The position numbers and the translations under genes are program-made. This document shows positions 6,972 through 14,334 of a stretch of DNA of 14,408 bases, piece after piece. The notes under the pieces were generated by a model. It saw nothing but the letters and a program-made list of their open reading frames with translations, was not told where the DNA came from and searched no databases. Location: NCBI GenBank assembly GCA_964604565.1, contig CAZRZN010000095.1, positions 1 to 14,408 of the forward strand, written 5' to 3'. The number at the start of each line of letters is the position of its first letter. The first letter of the stretch is position 1. The DNA comes from CAZRZN01 sp964604565 (lineage in GTDB: Bacteria; Pseudomonadota; Alphaproteobacteria; Rhodobacterales; Rhodobacteraceae).

Positions 6972-7001
6972 TCGGCTGTTTTGAACCCGCGATACAGCCG
7001 A
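6972..7001 (-). terminator. Possible terminator of the LysR gene in the convergent spacer
   Basis: TCGGCTGT (6972-6979) and ACAGCCGA (6994-7001) form a perfect 8-pair stem with a 14-base loop, 22 bases beyond the LysR stop. On the minus strand the stem is followed by TTGCCTTTTC, a weak T-rich tail. The remaining spacer (6837-7022) holds a GCGGGCCCGC palindrome (6918-6927) and a run of eight Gs (6950-6957), with no gene. Confidence 0.45.
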
Positions 7002-7022
7002 GGCACGCGGACATGACGGCGA

Positions 7023-8009
7023 TCAAACTATATAGGTGCGGGCTTCGATGGGGGTCTGACGGATCTGGCGCAGCAAGTCGCCGATAAATCGGTCCTCCGC
7101 CCGGTTCAGCTGCTTGCGCGGATTGAGCACTACAAAGATATCCACGGCAGGCGGGTCCTGGTAGGGTGGCAGGCGCCAAAGCAGGCCAGCCTCGATATCG
7201 CGCTGGACGACATGGATCGGAAAGGCCCCGATCCCCATGCCGCACATGACCATCCGCCGCACTTCCTCCAACTGCGAGGATCGGCCGGTCACCTCCCGTG
7301 TCAGCCCCCATTCGTTGCGCAACAGCACGATGGGGCGCAAGGCGTTGTCGATTTCCTCGGTGTCGAAGGCGACGGACGGACAGGGGCGCAAATCCTCCAT
7401 CTGCAAATCCGTCCGACCGAACAACGGATGCGGGCCACCGCAGAAGAAGCCGAAGAATTCCCGATACATGTGGACATATTCCATATCCGGCAGCTTGCGG
7501 TTCACAAGGCAGATCCCGATGGAGGCCTGCCTTTCGCGCACCTCCTGCACCACGTTGGTGCTTGTTTCGACCCGGATGCTGAACCTGACTTTGGGGTGAT
7601 CCCGTGCAAAGCGGGCCAATGATCGGTCAAGCAGCGGCGTCACGACATGGCTTGCCAGCAGGATTCGAACTTCCCCCGAGAGTTCGTTCTGCGACTCGCC
7701 GATGCTTTCGGGCAGTTGCGAAATCCCGTCGAACAATGTCCCCGCCTCGGCATACAGCTTGCGCCCCGCCGCGGTCAGACGGAAAGTCCCCTTGCCGCGG
7801 TGAACCAACCGGCAGTTCAATTCGGCTTCGAGCCGTTGCAACGCAAGGCTGACCGCCGGCTGACCGCGCAGCAAACGGTGCGCGGCGCGCGTGATGCTCT
7901 GCTCCTCGGCGACCACAAGAAAGGTGCGCAGCAGGTTCCAGTCCAGCTTGAAGGCGAATTTGTTGTCGGGGTCAGTAAGCATTGATTTTATTGATGTGAG
8001 ACATTCCAA
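7023..8009 (-). CDS. LysR-family transcriptional regulator, divergent from the transporter/aminotransferase/BKACE operon
   Basis: DNA-binding regulator of 328 residues. The N-terminal winged helix-turn-helix is at about residues 24-85 (LDWNLLRTFLVVAEEQSITRAAHRL, then GQPAVSLALQRLEAEL and FRLTAAGRKLY). An effector-binding domain follows (SGEVRILLASHVVTPLLD to the C-terminus). I place the start at TTG 8009 because GAGGAA lies 9 bases upstream. An ATG at 7982 would also keep the whole domain (319 residues) but has no ribosome binding site. The gene is 57 bases from the divergent permease gene, the usual layout for a LysR protein that controls its neighbour in response to a pathway compound. Candidate LysR boxes lie at 8003-8028. 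The effector is unknown. Confidence 0.92.
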   Translation of the reverse strand: MECLTSIKSMLTDPDNKFAFKLDWNLLRTFLVVAEEQSITRAAHRLLRGQPAVSLALQRLEAELNCRLVHRGKGTFRLTAAGRKLYAEAGTLFDGISQLPESIGESQNELSGEVRILLASHVVTPLLDRSLARFARDHPKVRFSIRVETSTNVVQEVRERQASIGICLVNRKLPDMEYVHMYREFFGFFCGGPHPLFGRTDLQMEDLRPCPSVAFDTEEIDNALRPIVLLRNEWGLTREVTGRSSQLEEVRRMVMCGMGIGAFPIHVVQRDIEAGLLWRLPPYQDPPAVDIFVVLNPRKQLNRAEDRFIGDLLRQIRQTPIEARTYIV

Positions 8010-8028
8010 GTATGAATTTCCTCAATTC
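8003..8028. promoter_or_regulatory. Candidate LysR-type binding sites in the divergent promoter
   Basis: ATTC-N7-GAAT at 8003-8017 is symmetrical and contains the LysR-type T-N11-A pattern. Overlapping it, GAATT-N5-AATTC at 8014-8028 is a second symmetrical repeat sharing GAAT. They cover the regulator's own start and ribosome binding site and lie 39-64 bases before the GTG of the permease gene, consistent with autoregulation plus control of the operon. Not tested against a consensus for this regulator. Confidence 0.4.
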
Positions 8029-8066
8029 GACAAAGCCATGCAATAGTCTTTTCAGGAGGACGCGCC

Positions 8067-8936
8067 GTGGCGGATCAACAGATCGACCGACGACCCTGGA
8101 TACTGCTTTCGCCGGCCCTCTTGTTCATCACAGCGCTTGTGGTGATCCCGATGGCATTCATCCTTGTCTATTCGTTCTACGAGAATGTTGATCTTGCCGT
8201 GGACGTCCCCGCCTTTCAGTTCGGCAACTGGCAAGAACTGCTGACCGACGGCTATTATCACACGGCGATCTGGAAGACGCTGCGCCTGTCGGTGATCGTG
8301 ACCGTCCTTGCGGCCCTCATGGGATACATCCCGGCCTATGTCATCGCGATGACGACCTACCGGCACAAATGGTTGTTGTTGCTGCTGCTGATCATTCCCT
8401 TCTGGATCAGCTTCATCATCCGCACGCTCAGCTGGATTCATATCTTCGGCAATCAGGGCGCGCTGAACGGTCTGCTGGGCTGGCTGGGCCTGATAGAGGC
8501 GCCATTGCAGCTGATGTATACCGAATTCACGGTGATCGTCGGCTTCATCCACGTTTTCCTGCCCTACATGATCCTGAACGTCTACGTCAGCCTCGAAGGC
8601 ATCGACCGTAATCTGGAGCCGGCGGCGAGGACGCTGGGCGCGACGCCATGGCAGGCGTTCCGCGAGGTGACCTTGCCGCTATCGCTGCCGGGACTGGCGG
8701 CGGGCTGCCTGCTGGTCTTCGTGTTGACCGGGGGCAGCTACGTGACGCCGCTGATCCTTGGCGGGCCCGGCGACTTTCTCTTTGGCAACCTGGTCTACGA
8801 CGCCATCGTGACCGAACTGAACTGGCCCATGGGTGCCACCTTGTCCTTTGCCCTGCTGCTGCTGCTGGGCAGCGTGGTCATCCTTTACAGTCGTTTCATG
8901 GGAATGAACCAACTGTCCAAGGCCTTCGGGAGGTAA
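8067..8936 (+). CDS. ABC transporter permease, PotB/PotH-like (spermidine/putrescine class)
   Basis: First inner-membrane permease of an importer of the polyamine/opine class, 289 residues. About six hydrophobic segments are visible, starting with WILLSPALLFITALVVIPMAF. The EAA loop EPAARTLGATPWQAFREVTLP (184-204) contacts the ATPase. FWISFIIRTLSW and GGSYVTPLILGGP are typical of PotB-type proteins. The start is GTG 8067, preceded at 6-7 bases by a near-perfect AGGAGGA, so a strong initiation site despite the GTG. It is the first gene of the operon diverging from the LysR gene. The substrate is not set by the permease sequence. Confidence 0.92.
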   Translation: MADQQIDRRPWILLSPALLFITALVVIPMAFILVYSFYENVDLAVDVPAFQFGNWQELLTDGYYHTAIWKTLRLSVIVTVLAALMGYIPAYVIAMTTYRHKWLLLLLLIIPFWISFIIRTLSWIHIFGNQGALNGLLGWLGLIEAPLQLMYTEFTVIVGFIHVFLPYMILNVYVSLEGIDRNLEPAARTLGATPWQAFREVTLPLSLPGLAAGCLLVFVLTGGSYVTPLILGGPGDFLFGNLVYDAIVTELNWPMGATLSFALLLLLGSVVILYSRFMGMNQLSKAFGR

Positions 8937-8939
8937 ACG

Positions 8940-9725
8940 ATGCGGGTCTGGTCACTGCTCAAGATCTACACGCTGCTTGTTTATGGCTTCATGTTCGCGC
9001 CGATTGCCGTTGTGCTGCTGCTGGCCTTCAATTCCTCCCAATTCGGCGGCTTCCCGATCGAAGGGTTCAGCCTGCGCTGGTTCCACGAACTGGCCGAGAA
9101 TGATGCGATCATACGCGCGTTGCGCACATCGCTGTTGCTGGGGGCCCTGACGGCGCTGATCGCAACCACGCTTGGCATTCTGGCCGCCATGGCGTTGGTG
9201 CGCTACAATTTCCGTGGCAAGAATTGGATCACGACCTTCCTGATCTCGCCGGTTCTGGTGCCCGAAACCGTGCTGGCGGTGGGCCTTCTGATCTTTCTGC
9301 GTTGGCTGCACATGCCGCGCAGCTTCCTGCTGCTGCTGATCGGTCACTCCATCATCGCGTTGCCGTTCGTGGTGCTGGTGGTGCAGGCCCGGCTGATCGG
9401 GATCCGCAAGGATTACGAAGAGGCCGCGCGATCGCTGGGCGCCTCTCCGCTCCAGACGTTTTTCGAGATCACGCTGCCGCTATTGATGCCGGCGGTCTTT
9501 GCCGGCGCGCTCTTTGCCTTCACCATTTCGTTCGACAACATCACGGCCACCATCTTCTGGCGCCCGTCGGGGATGGAAACCGTGCCGACCCAGATCTTCG
9601 GGATGCTGCGCAATTCGGTCAGTCCGGAGATCAACGCGCTGGGCTTTGTCATGATCTGCATCACCGTAGGCCTGCCCCTGCTGGCAGGCGCGATGGCGCG
9701 GTATTTTTCACGCAAGAAAGTCTGA
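8940..9725 (+). CDS. ABC transporter permease, PotC/PotI-like
   Basis: Second inner-membrane permease of the importer, 261 residues. It has the PotC-type start (LLKIYTLLVYGFMFAPIAVVLLLAFN), a segment LISPVLVPETVLAVGLLIFLR, the EAA loop EEAARSLGASPLQTFFEITLP (160-180) and the conserved SFDNITATIFW near the C-terminus. The ATG lies 3 bases after the upstream stop, with GGGAGG overlapping the end of the preceding gene, so the two permeases are probably translationally coupled. Confidence 0.93.
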   Translation: MRVWSLLKIYTLLVYGFMFAPIAVVLLLAFNSSQFGGFPIEGFSLRWFHELAENDAIIRALRTSLLLGALTALIATTLGILAAMALVRYNFRGKNWITTFLISPVLVPETVLAVGLLIFLRWLHMPRSFLLLLIGHSIIALPFVVLVVQARLIGIRKDYEEAARSLGASPLQTFFEITLPLLMPAVFAGALFAFTISFDNITATIFWRPSGMETVPTQIFGMLRNSVSPEINALGFVMICITVGLPLLAGAMARYFSRKKV

Positions 9726-9743
9726 TCAACAGGGAGTAATATC

Positions 9744-10910
9744 ATGAAGAAAATGGATGATACCAAACGCTATGAGCGTCTGCGCGAGGCCGTCGGCAAC
9801 GGCGATGTCGACCGGCGCAGTTTTTTCGGGCTGCTGGGGGCGGCCGGTCTCTATACCGGTCTGTCGGGCGGAATCATGACGATGATGGCCACCCAGGCCC
9901 GTGCGCAGGGCATGGAACTGCATTTCGAGGGCTGGGGCGGCGTCGTGTCCGAGGCGCTGCGCGATAATGCCTTCGATCCCTATCAGGCGGCCAGCGGCAA
10001 TACCGTGATCGACGCCACCTTTGGTGGCGAGAACGAGGTTCTGACCAAGATCAAGGCCGCCGGCAGCACCGACGGCCACAACATCCTGCACAGTTCCGGC
10101 GTCAGCTGGTACAAGCGCTGGGTCGACAACGGCTATGCGGTGCAACTGAACGAGGACAACATCCCCAACCTCAGGAACGTGATGACCGCGATGATGGACC
10201 CGTTCCGCGCGATCACGCCCGAGGGCCTGTCGGCGGTGCCCTATGATTATGGAACCACCGGCATCGCCTACAACACCAACTACGTGTCCGAGGAAAAGGC
10301 CAAGGAACTGGGCGCGAACCTGCTGCTCGATCCCGACCTCAAGGGCAAGATCGGCGGCTGGGGCGGAGACTGGGCGACGCGCGCCTGGTATGGCGCGCTG
10401 CAATCGGGGCAGGATCCGAACGACATTCAGGATTGGGACGCGGTCTGGGACAAGGCGCGCGAGCATCGCGATCTCGTGTTGAAATACTGGTCGTCCGGCG
10501 CCGAACTGATGGACCTTCTGGCCAAGGAAGAGATCTATGTGACAGAGGCGTGGTCGGGCCGGGTCGCCGCCTTGCAGGATCAGGGGCACCCGATCGCCTA
10601 CATGGACCCGCCCAATGGTCTGGCGTGGATGGAATCCATGTTTGTCCTCAAGGGATCGCCGCTGGAGGCGGCAGAAGAATTGCTGAACTTCATGCTGGAG
10701 CCTGAAACCGCGCTGGCGGTGGCGGCCGGGCAGAAATACCCGTCCTCGCTGGATCCGACCCTGATCGACATGCCCGACGAGGTCGCCGCGCTGCCCGCCT
10801 TCGACCCGACCGGCAAGCTCGAAGGTTTGGTGTTCCGCGATCCCGCGGTCTGGAACCCGCAGGAAAAAGAGCAATCCAGGATGTGGAACCGCGTCCAGAA
10901 AGGCGCCTGA
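9744..10910 (+). CDS. ABC transporter periplasmic substrate-binding protein, PotD-like, with Tat-type signal
   Basis: Periplasmic receptor of the importer, 388 residues, family 1/PotD-type fold. The N-terminus has a twin arginine (R24-R25 in GDVDRRSFFGLLGAAG) followed by a hydrophobic stretch and an AXA site (QARA-QG, near residue 54), suggesting export through the Tat pathway. The mature part carries EGWGGVVSEALRD, AVPYDYGTTGIAYNTNYV, DPDLKGKIGGWGG, TEAWSGRVA and PPNGLAWMESMFVLKGS, the last resembling the PotD hinge/ligand segment. Several PotD ligand residues, such as the NWTEY motif, are not evident, so polyamine should not be assumed. Start ATG 9744 follows GGGAG. A second ATG at 9753 is possible. 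Confidence 0.9.
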   Translation: MKKMDDTKRYERLREAVGNGDVDRRSFFGLLGAAGLYTGLSGGIMTMMATQARAQGMELHFEGWGGVVSEALRDNAFDPYQAASGNTVIDATFGGENEVLTKIKAAGSTDGHNILHSSGVSWYKRWVDNGYAVQLNEDNIPNLRNVMTAMMDPFRAITPEGLSAVPYDYGTTGIAYNTNYVSEEKAKELGANLLLDPDLKGKIGGWGGDWATRAWYGALQSGQDPNDIQDWDAVWDKAREHRDLVLKYWSSGAELMDLLAKEEIYVTEAWSGRVAALQDQGHPIAYMDPPNGLAWMESMFVLKGSPLEAAEELLNFMLEPETALAVAAGQKYPSSLDPTLIDMPDEVAALPAFDPTGKLEGLVFRDPAVWNPQEKEQSRMWNRVQKGA

Positions 10911-10921
10911 CATATCGATGG

Positions 10922-10945
10922 ACGGGGCGCTTTCGGGTGCCCCGT
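10922..10945 (+). repeat. Stem-loop between the binding-protein and ATPase genes
   Basis: ACGGGGCGC (10922-10930) pairs with GTGCCCCGT (10937-10945): nine pairs including one G-U, with a 6-base loop, 11 bases after the binding-protein stop. The bases after it (TCCCC) are not a T-tract, so it is not a normal intrinsic terminator. Its position matches the stem-loop that follows ugpB. Confidence 0.6.
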
Positions 10946-10984
10946 TCCCCGCGCAATCTCCCGCCTCTCAGACAGGACTATTTC

Positions 10985-12058
10985 ATGGCTCGTGTGGAAC
11001 TCGCCTCGATCCGCAAGGCATTCGGCCCGGTGGTCGCCGTTCACGGTGCGGACGTGGTGTTCGAGGAAGGGTCCTTCACAACCCTGCTTGGACCCTCGGG
11101 ATGCGGCAAGACAACGATCCTGCGCATGGTTTCGGGCCTTGAATCGCCCACCAGCGGCGACATCACGATCGGCGGCAAGCGCATCAATGACGTGCCCATC
11201 CACAAACGCAACCTTGGTCTGGTGTTCCAGAACTACGCGCTCTTTCCCCATCGCACCATCGCCGAGAACATTGCCTTTGGCCTCAAATACCGCGACGTGC
11301 CGAAATCCGAGGTGCACCGGAAAGTCCATGAAGCCTTGGACATCGTGCGCCTTCCCGGTGTCGAGGACCGCTATCCCACGCAGCTTTCAGGGGGCCAGCA
11401 GCAACGTATCGCGCTGGCGCGTGCCATTGTCATCGAACCGGATGTGCTGCTTCTGGATGAACCGCTGTCGGCCTTGGACGCCAATCTGCGCGAGGAAATG
11501 CGCGTTGAACTGAAGGCCATTCAGGATCGCATCGGCGTGACCTCGATCTTCGTCACGCATGATCAGTCGGAGGCACTGGCCATGTCCGACAAGATCATCG
11601 TCATGAGCGCGGGCCGGATCGAACAGACCGGCACGCCTCAGCAAGTCTACAACACGCCCGCGTCGGAATTCGTGGCAGGGTTTCTGGGGGCGGCCAACCT
11701 GCTGGAGGCGCGCGTTGTCGGCCGCGAAAACGGCCATGTCGTGCTGGAGACCGCTGAATTCGGCCGGACGCTGGTGCCGCTGTCCCATGCCGGCACTCTG
11801 GGAGACGAAACCGAGGCCAAGCTGATGATCCGTGCCGAGAAACTGACGCTGGCTCCGGCGGGTGACGCGGCAACGGAGGCGGTCGTTGAAACCGTCGATT
11901 ATCAGGGGCAGGTCGCGCGGTATTTCCTGCGCGTCGGCGATACACAGGTTCAGGCGATGAACATGATCGACGGCAGCCCCTTTGCCGCGGGCGAGACGGT
12001 TTCGCTGGAACTGAACCCGGAGGCCTGTGTCGCCCTGCCGCGCGGGGGTGCGGCATGA
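10985..12058 (+). CDS. ABC transporter ATP-binding protein, PotA-like
   Basis: ATPase of the importer, 357 residues. It shows Walker A GPSGCGKTT (36-44), Q-loop FQNYALFPH (81-89), signature LSGGQQQR (134-141), Walker B LLLDEP (155-160) with D-loop SALD, and H-loop FVTHDQSEA (H192). A C-terminal TOBE domain from about residue 240 (FLGAANLLEARVVG onward) is typical of PotA/FbpC-type ATPases. ATG 10985 follows AGGA and is preferred over an upstream extension to 10883 that would overlap the binding-protein gene and the stem-loop. The last four bases overlap the aminotransferase start (ATGA), tying transport and catabolism into one transcript. Confidence 0.94.
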   Translation: MARVELASIRKAFGPVVAVHGADVVFEEGSFTTLLGPSGCGKTTILRMVSGLESPTSGDITIGGKRINDVPIHKRNLGLVFQNYALFPHRTIAENIAFGLKYRDVPKSEVHRKVHEALDIVRLPGVEDRYPTQLSGGQQQRIALARAIVIEPDVLLLDEPLSALDANLREEMRVELKAIQDRIGVTSIFVTHDQSEALAMSDKIIVMSAGRIEQTGTPQQVYNTPASEFVAGFLGAANLLEARVVGRENGHVVLETAEFGRTLVPLSHAGTLGDETEAKLMIRAEKLTLAPAGDAATEAVVETVDYQGQVARYFLRVGDTQVQAMNMIDGSPFAAGETVSLELNPEACVALPRGGAA

Positions 12059-13395
12059 GCCGGCTGTTCTACCAGACCCGTCTGCCGCGTCCGCAACTGG
12101 ACCGGACCGAAGGCATCTACATGTGGGATGTGAACGGCAAGCGCTATATCGACGGCTCGTCTGGCGCGATGGTCAGCAACATCGGACATTCCAACCCGCG
12201 CGTTCTGGATGCGATGAAGCGGCAGATGGACAGCGCCACTTTTGGCTACCGGCTGCATTTCCAGACCGAAAGCTCGGAGGCATTGGCGGAGCGTGCCGCC
12301 ACGCTTGCGCCTGACGGTCTGGGGCGGGTGTTCTTTGTCTCCGGCGGGTCGGAGGCGACGGAAAGCGCCATGAAACTGGCGCGCCAATACGCCCTGTCGC
12401 AAGGCGAGGCTCAAAGATACAAGGTGATTTCGCGGATGCCCTCCTATCACGGGGCGACCCTGGGCGCGTTGTCCGTGACAGGCTACGCGCCGATGACAGC
12501 GCCCTTCGATCCGATGATGCATGCCATGCCCAAGATCCCCGCGCCGCGCGCCTATCTGGACGGGCTGGACCCGGAGGATCCTGCGACGGGCCTCCATTAC
12601 GCGCAAATGCTGGAGGACCGCATTCTCGACGAAGGGCCCGCGACGGTGCTGGCCTTTATGGTCGAACCCATCGGCGGCGCATCGACCGGCGCGCTTGTCC
12701 CCCCGGCGGGATACATGCAGCGCATCCGCCAGATCTGCGACCATTACGGCGTCTTGCTGATCCACGATGAGGTCATGAGCGGCGGGGGACGCACGGGCCG
12801 CTTCTTTGGCGCTGACCATTGGGAGGTGGTGCCGGATCTGATCTGCCTGTCCAAGGGATTTGGCGGCGGCTATGTGCCGCTTGGGGCCATGATTGCGCGG
12901 GACGATATCGTCGAGGCGGTGCTGGATCACGGCGGGTTCATCCACGGTCATACCTATGCGGGAAACCCGCTGGCCTGCGCCGCCGGTCTTGCGGTGCTGG
13001 ACGAGATCGCGACGCACGACCTGACTGGCAACGCCGCCCGCATGGGCGATCTGCTGGAACGGCGGCTGCGGGATCTGATGCAGAAATATGCGGTGATCGG
13101 GGATGTGCGCGGCAAGGGGTTGCTGCTGGCTTTCGAATTGATGCAGAATCGGCTGACCAAGGCGCCGTTGCCCGCCGGGCTGAAGGCATTCGACAGGCTG
13201 GTGGAAATCGCCTATCAGAACGGTCTCATTATCTATTCCCGGCGCACGCGGGGCGGCTTGTCCGGCGATCATTTCCTTGTCTGCCCACCGATGATCGTGA
13301 CCGCCGACCAGATCGAAGAGATCGTAGCCCTGCTGGATATGTCGCTGTCCCAATTCATGGCTGAACTGCCCGCCGACGTGCTGCAATCCGCCTGA
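12055..13395 (+). CDS. Class III PLP-dependent aminotransferase (omega/beta-amino acid type)
   Basis: Cytoplasmic pyridoxal-phosphate enzyme of 446 residues, the usual class III length. It shows GSEATESAMKLARQY (98-112, phosphate site), SYHGATLGALS (130-140, ring stacking), the cofactor aspartate D238 in LLIHDEVMSGGGRTG, and the Schiff-base lysine K267 in CLSKGFGGGYVPLGAM. HGHTYAGNPLACAAGLAVL follows as expected. Class III enzymes transfer amino groups from non-alpha positions of amines, omega-amino acids and beta-amino acids. The gene starts inside the last codons of the ATPase gene (ATGA overlap) and is followed 9 bases later by the BKACE gene. The obvious reading is that it makes the beta-keto acid that the next enzyme uses. 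The exact substrate is unknown. Confidence 0.9.
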   Translation: MSRLFYQTRLPRPQLDRTEGIYMWDVNGKRYIDGSSGAMVSNIGHSNPRVLDAMKRQMDSATFGYRLHFQTESSEALAERAATLAPDGLGRVFFVSGGSEATESAMKLARQYALSQGEAQRYKVISRMPSYHGATLGALSVTGYAPMTAPFDPMMHAMPKIPAPRAYLDGLDPEDPATGLHYAQMLEDRILDEGPATVLAFMVEPIGGASTGALVPPAGYMQRIRQICDHYGVLLIHDEVMSGGGRTGRFFGADHWEVVPDLICLSKGFGGGYVPLGAMIARDDIVEAVLDHGGFIHGHTYAGNPLACAAGLAVLDEIATHDLTGNAARMGDLLERRLRDLMQKYAVIGDVRGKGLLLAFELMQNRLTKAPLPAGLKAFDRLVEIAYQNGLIIYSRRTRGGLSGDHFLVCPPMIVTADQIEEIVALLDMSLSQFMAELPADVLQSA

Positions 13396-13404
13396 GGTTT
13401 GAGA

Positions 13405-14331
13405 ATGCCCAAGACACTTATCTCCTGTGCCATCACCGGATCGATTCATACGCCAACCATGTCGCCCTACTTGCCGTGGCGACCCGAAGACATCGCCGCG
13501 CAGGCCATCGACGCGGCCAAGGCGGGCGCGGCCATCCTGCACCTGCACGCGCGCGATCCTGAAAACGGCCGCCCCTCGGGGGAGCCGGAGCATTTTCGCG
13601 CATTCTTGCCGGAGATCGCGCAGAGGTGCGATGCGGTGGTCAATCTGACCACCGGCGGCAGCGCGATCATGACGCTGGAGGATCGTCTTCGCGCGGCGCT
13701 GACCTTTCGGCCCGAGATGTGTTCGCTGAATATGGGCAGTATGAATTTCGCGCTCTATCCGATGGCGGAGAAGCCGCGCGACTGGCAGTTCGACTGGGAA
13801 CTTCCGTTCCTTCAGGGATCCGACGATCTGGTGTTCAAGAACACGCCCCGCGACATTGCCGGCATCCTGCAAAAGATGGGGGTCGAGCGTGGCGCACGGT
13901 TCGAATTCGAATGCTACGATATCAGCCATCTCTATATGCTGCGGCACTTCGTGGACCGCGGTTTGGTGCGCCAGCCGATCTTCATCCAGTTCGTCTTTGG
14001 CGTGCTGGGCGGAATGGGCGCCGACACCGATACGCTGGATCACATGATCACTCTTGCCGACAAGCTGTTCGGCGCGGATTACCTGTTTTCGGTGCTGGCC
14101 GCCGGACGACACCAGATCCCCATGGCCCTGCATGGCGCGCGGCGCGGCGGCCATGTGCGCGTCGGGCTGGAGGACAACCTTTACATGGCGAAGGGTGATC
14201 TGGCGACAAGCAATGCCCAGCAGGTCACCCATATCCGCACCCTGCTCGAAGAGATGGGCCATGACATTGCCACGCAGGCAGATGCCCGCGCGTTGCTGGG
14301 CCTCAAGGGCGCGGACCAGACAGGGATCTGA
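13405..14331 (+). CDS. BKACE-family beta-keto acid cleavage enzyme (3-keto-5-aminohexanoate cleavage protein-like, DUF849)
   Basis: Metal-dependent TIM-barrel enzyme of 308 residues that reacts a beta-keto acid with acetyl-CoA to give acetoacetate and a new acyl-CoA. The Zn ligands are visible: H46 and H48 in AAILHLHARDPENG, the same numbers as in Kce, and E256 in HVRVGLEDNLYMAKG. Other family blocks are VVNLTTGGSAIMT (78-90), FEFECYD (166-172), FVFGVLGGMGADTDTL (196-211) and ALHGARRGG. The N-terminal substrate loop reads ITGSIHTPTMSPYLPW, unlike Kce, so substrate choice probably differs. ATG 13405 follows GAGG by 7 bases; an in-frame TTG at 13399 is less likely. It forms one unit with the preceding aminotransferase. 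Confidence 0.93.
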   Translation: MPKTLISCAITGSIHTPTMSPYLPWRPEDIAAQAIDAAKAGAAILHLHARDPENGRPSGEPEHFRAFLPEIAQRCDAVVNLTTGGSAIMTLEDRLRAALTFRPEMCSLNMGSMNFALYPMAEKPRDWQFDWELPFLQGSDDLVFKNTPRDIAGILQKMGVERGARFEFECYDISHLYMLRHFVDRGLVRQPIFIQFVFGVLGGMGADTDTLDHMITLADKLFGADYLFSVLAAGRHQIPMALHGARRGGHVRVGLEDNLYMAKGDLATSNAQQVTHIRTLLEEMGHDIATQADARALLGLKGADQTGI

Positions 14332-14334
14332 GCC

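Noticed and set aside
6837..7022. Hidden gene or small RNA in the convergent spacer
   Set aside because: Only a stem-loop, a short GC palindrome and a G-run are visible; no promoter or coding pattern could be supported.
9726..10913. 395-codon open frame on the minus strand
   Set aside because: It is the antisense shadow of the PotD-like binding-protein gene, which has a signal sequence, ribosome binding site and conserved motifs on the plus strand.
11950..14262. 770-codon open frame on the minus strand
   Set aside because: It lies antisense to the well-recognised ATPase C-terminus, aminotransferase and BKACE genes. Its composition (rich in His, Gln, Arg) is that of a shadow frame produced by high GC codon bias, with no recognisable domain.
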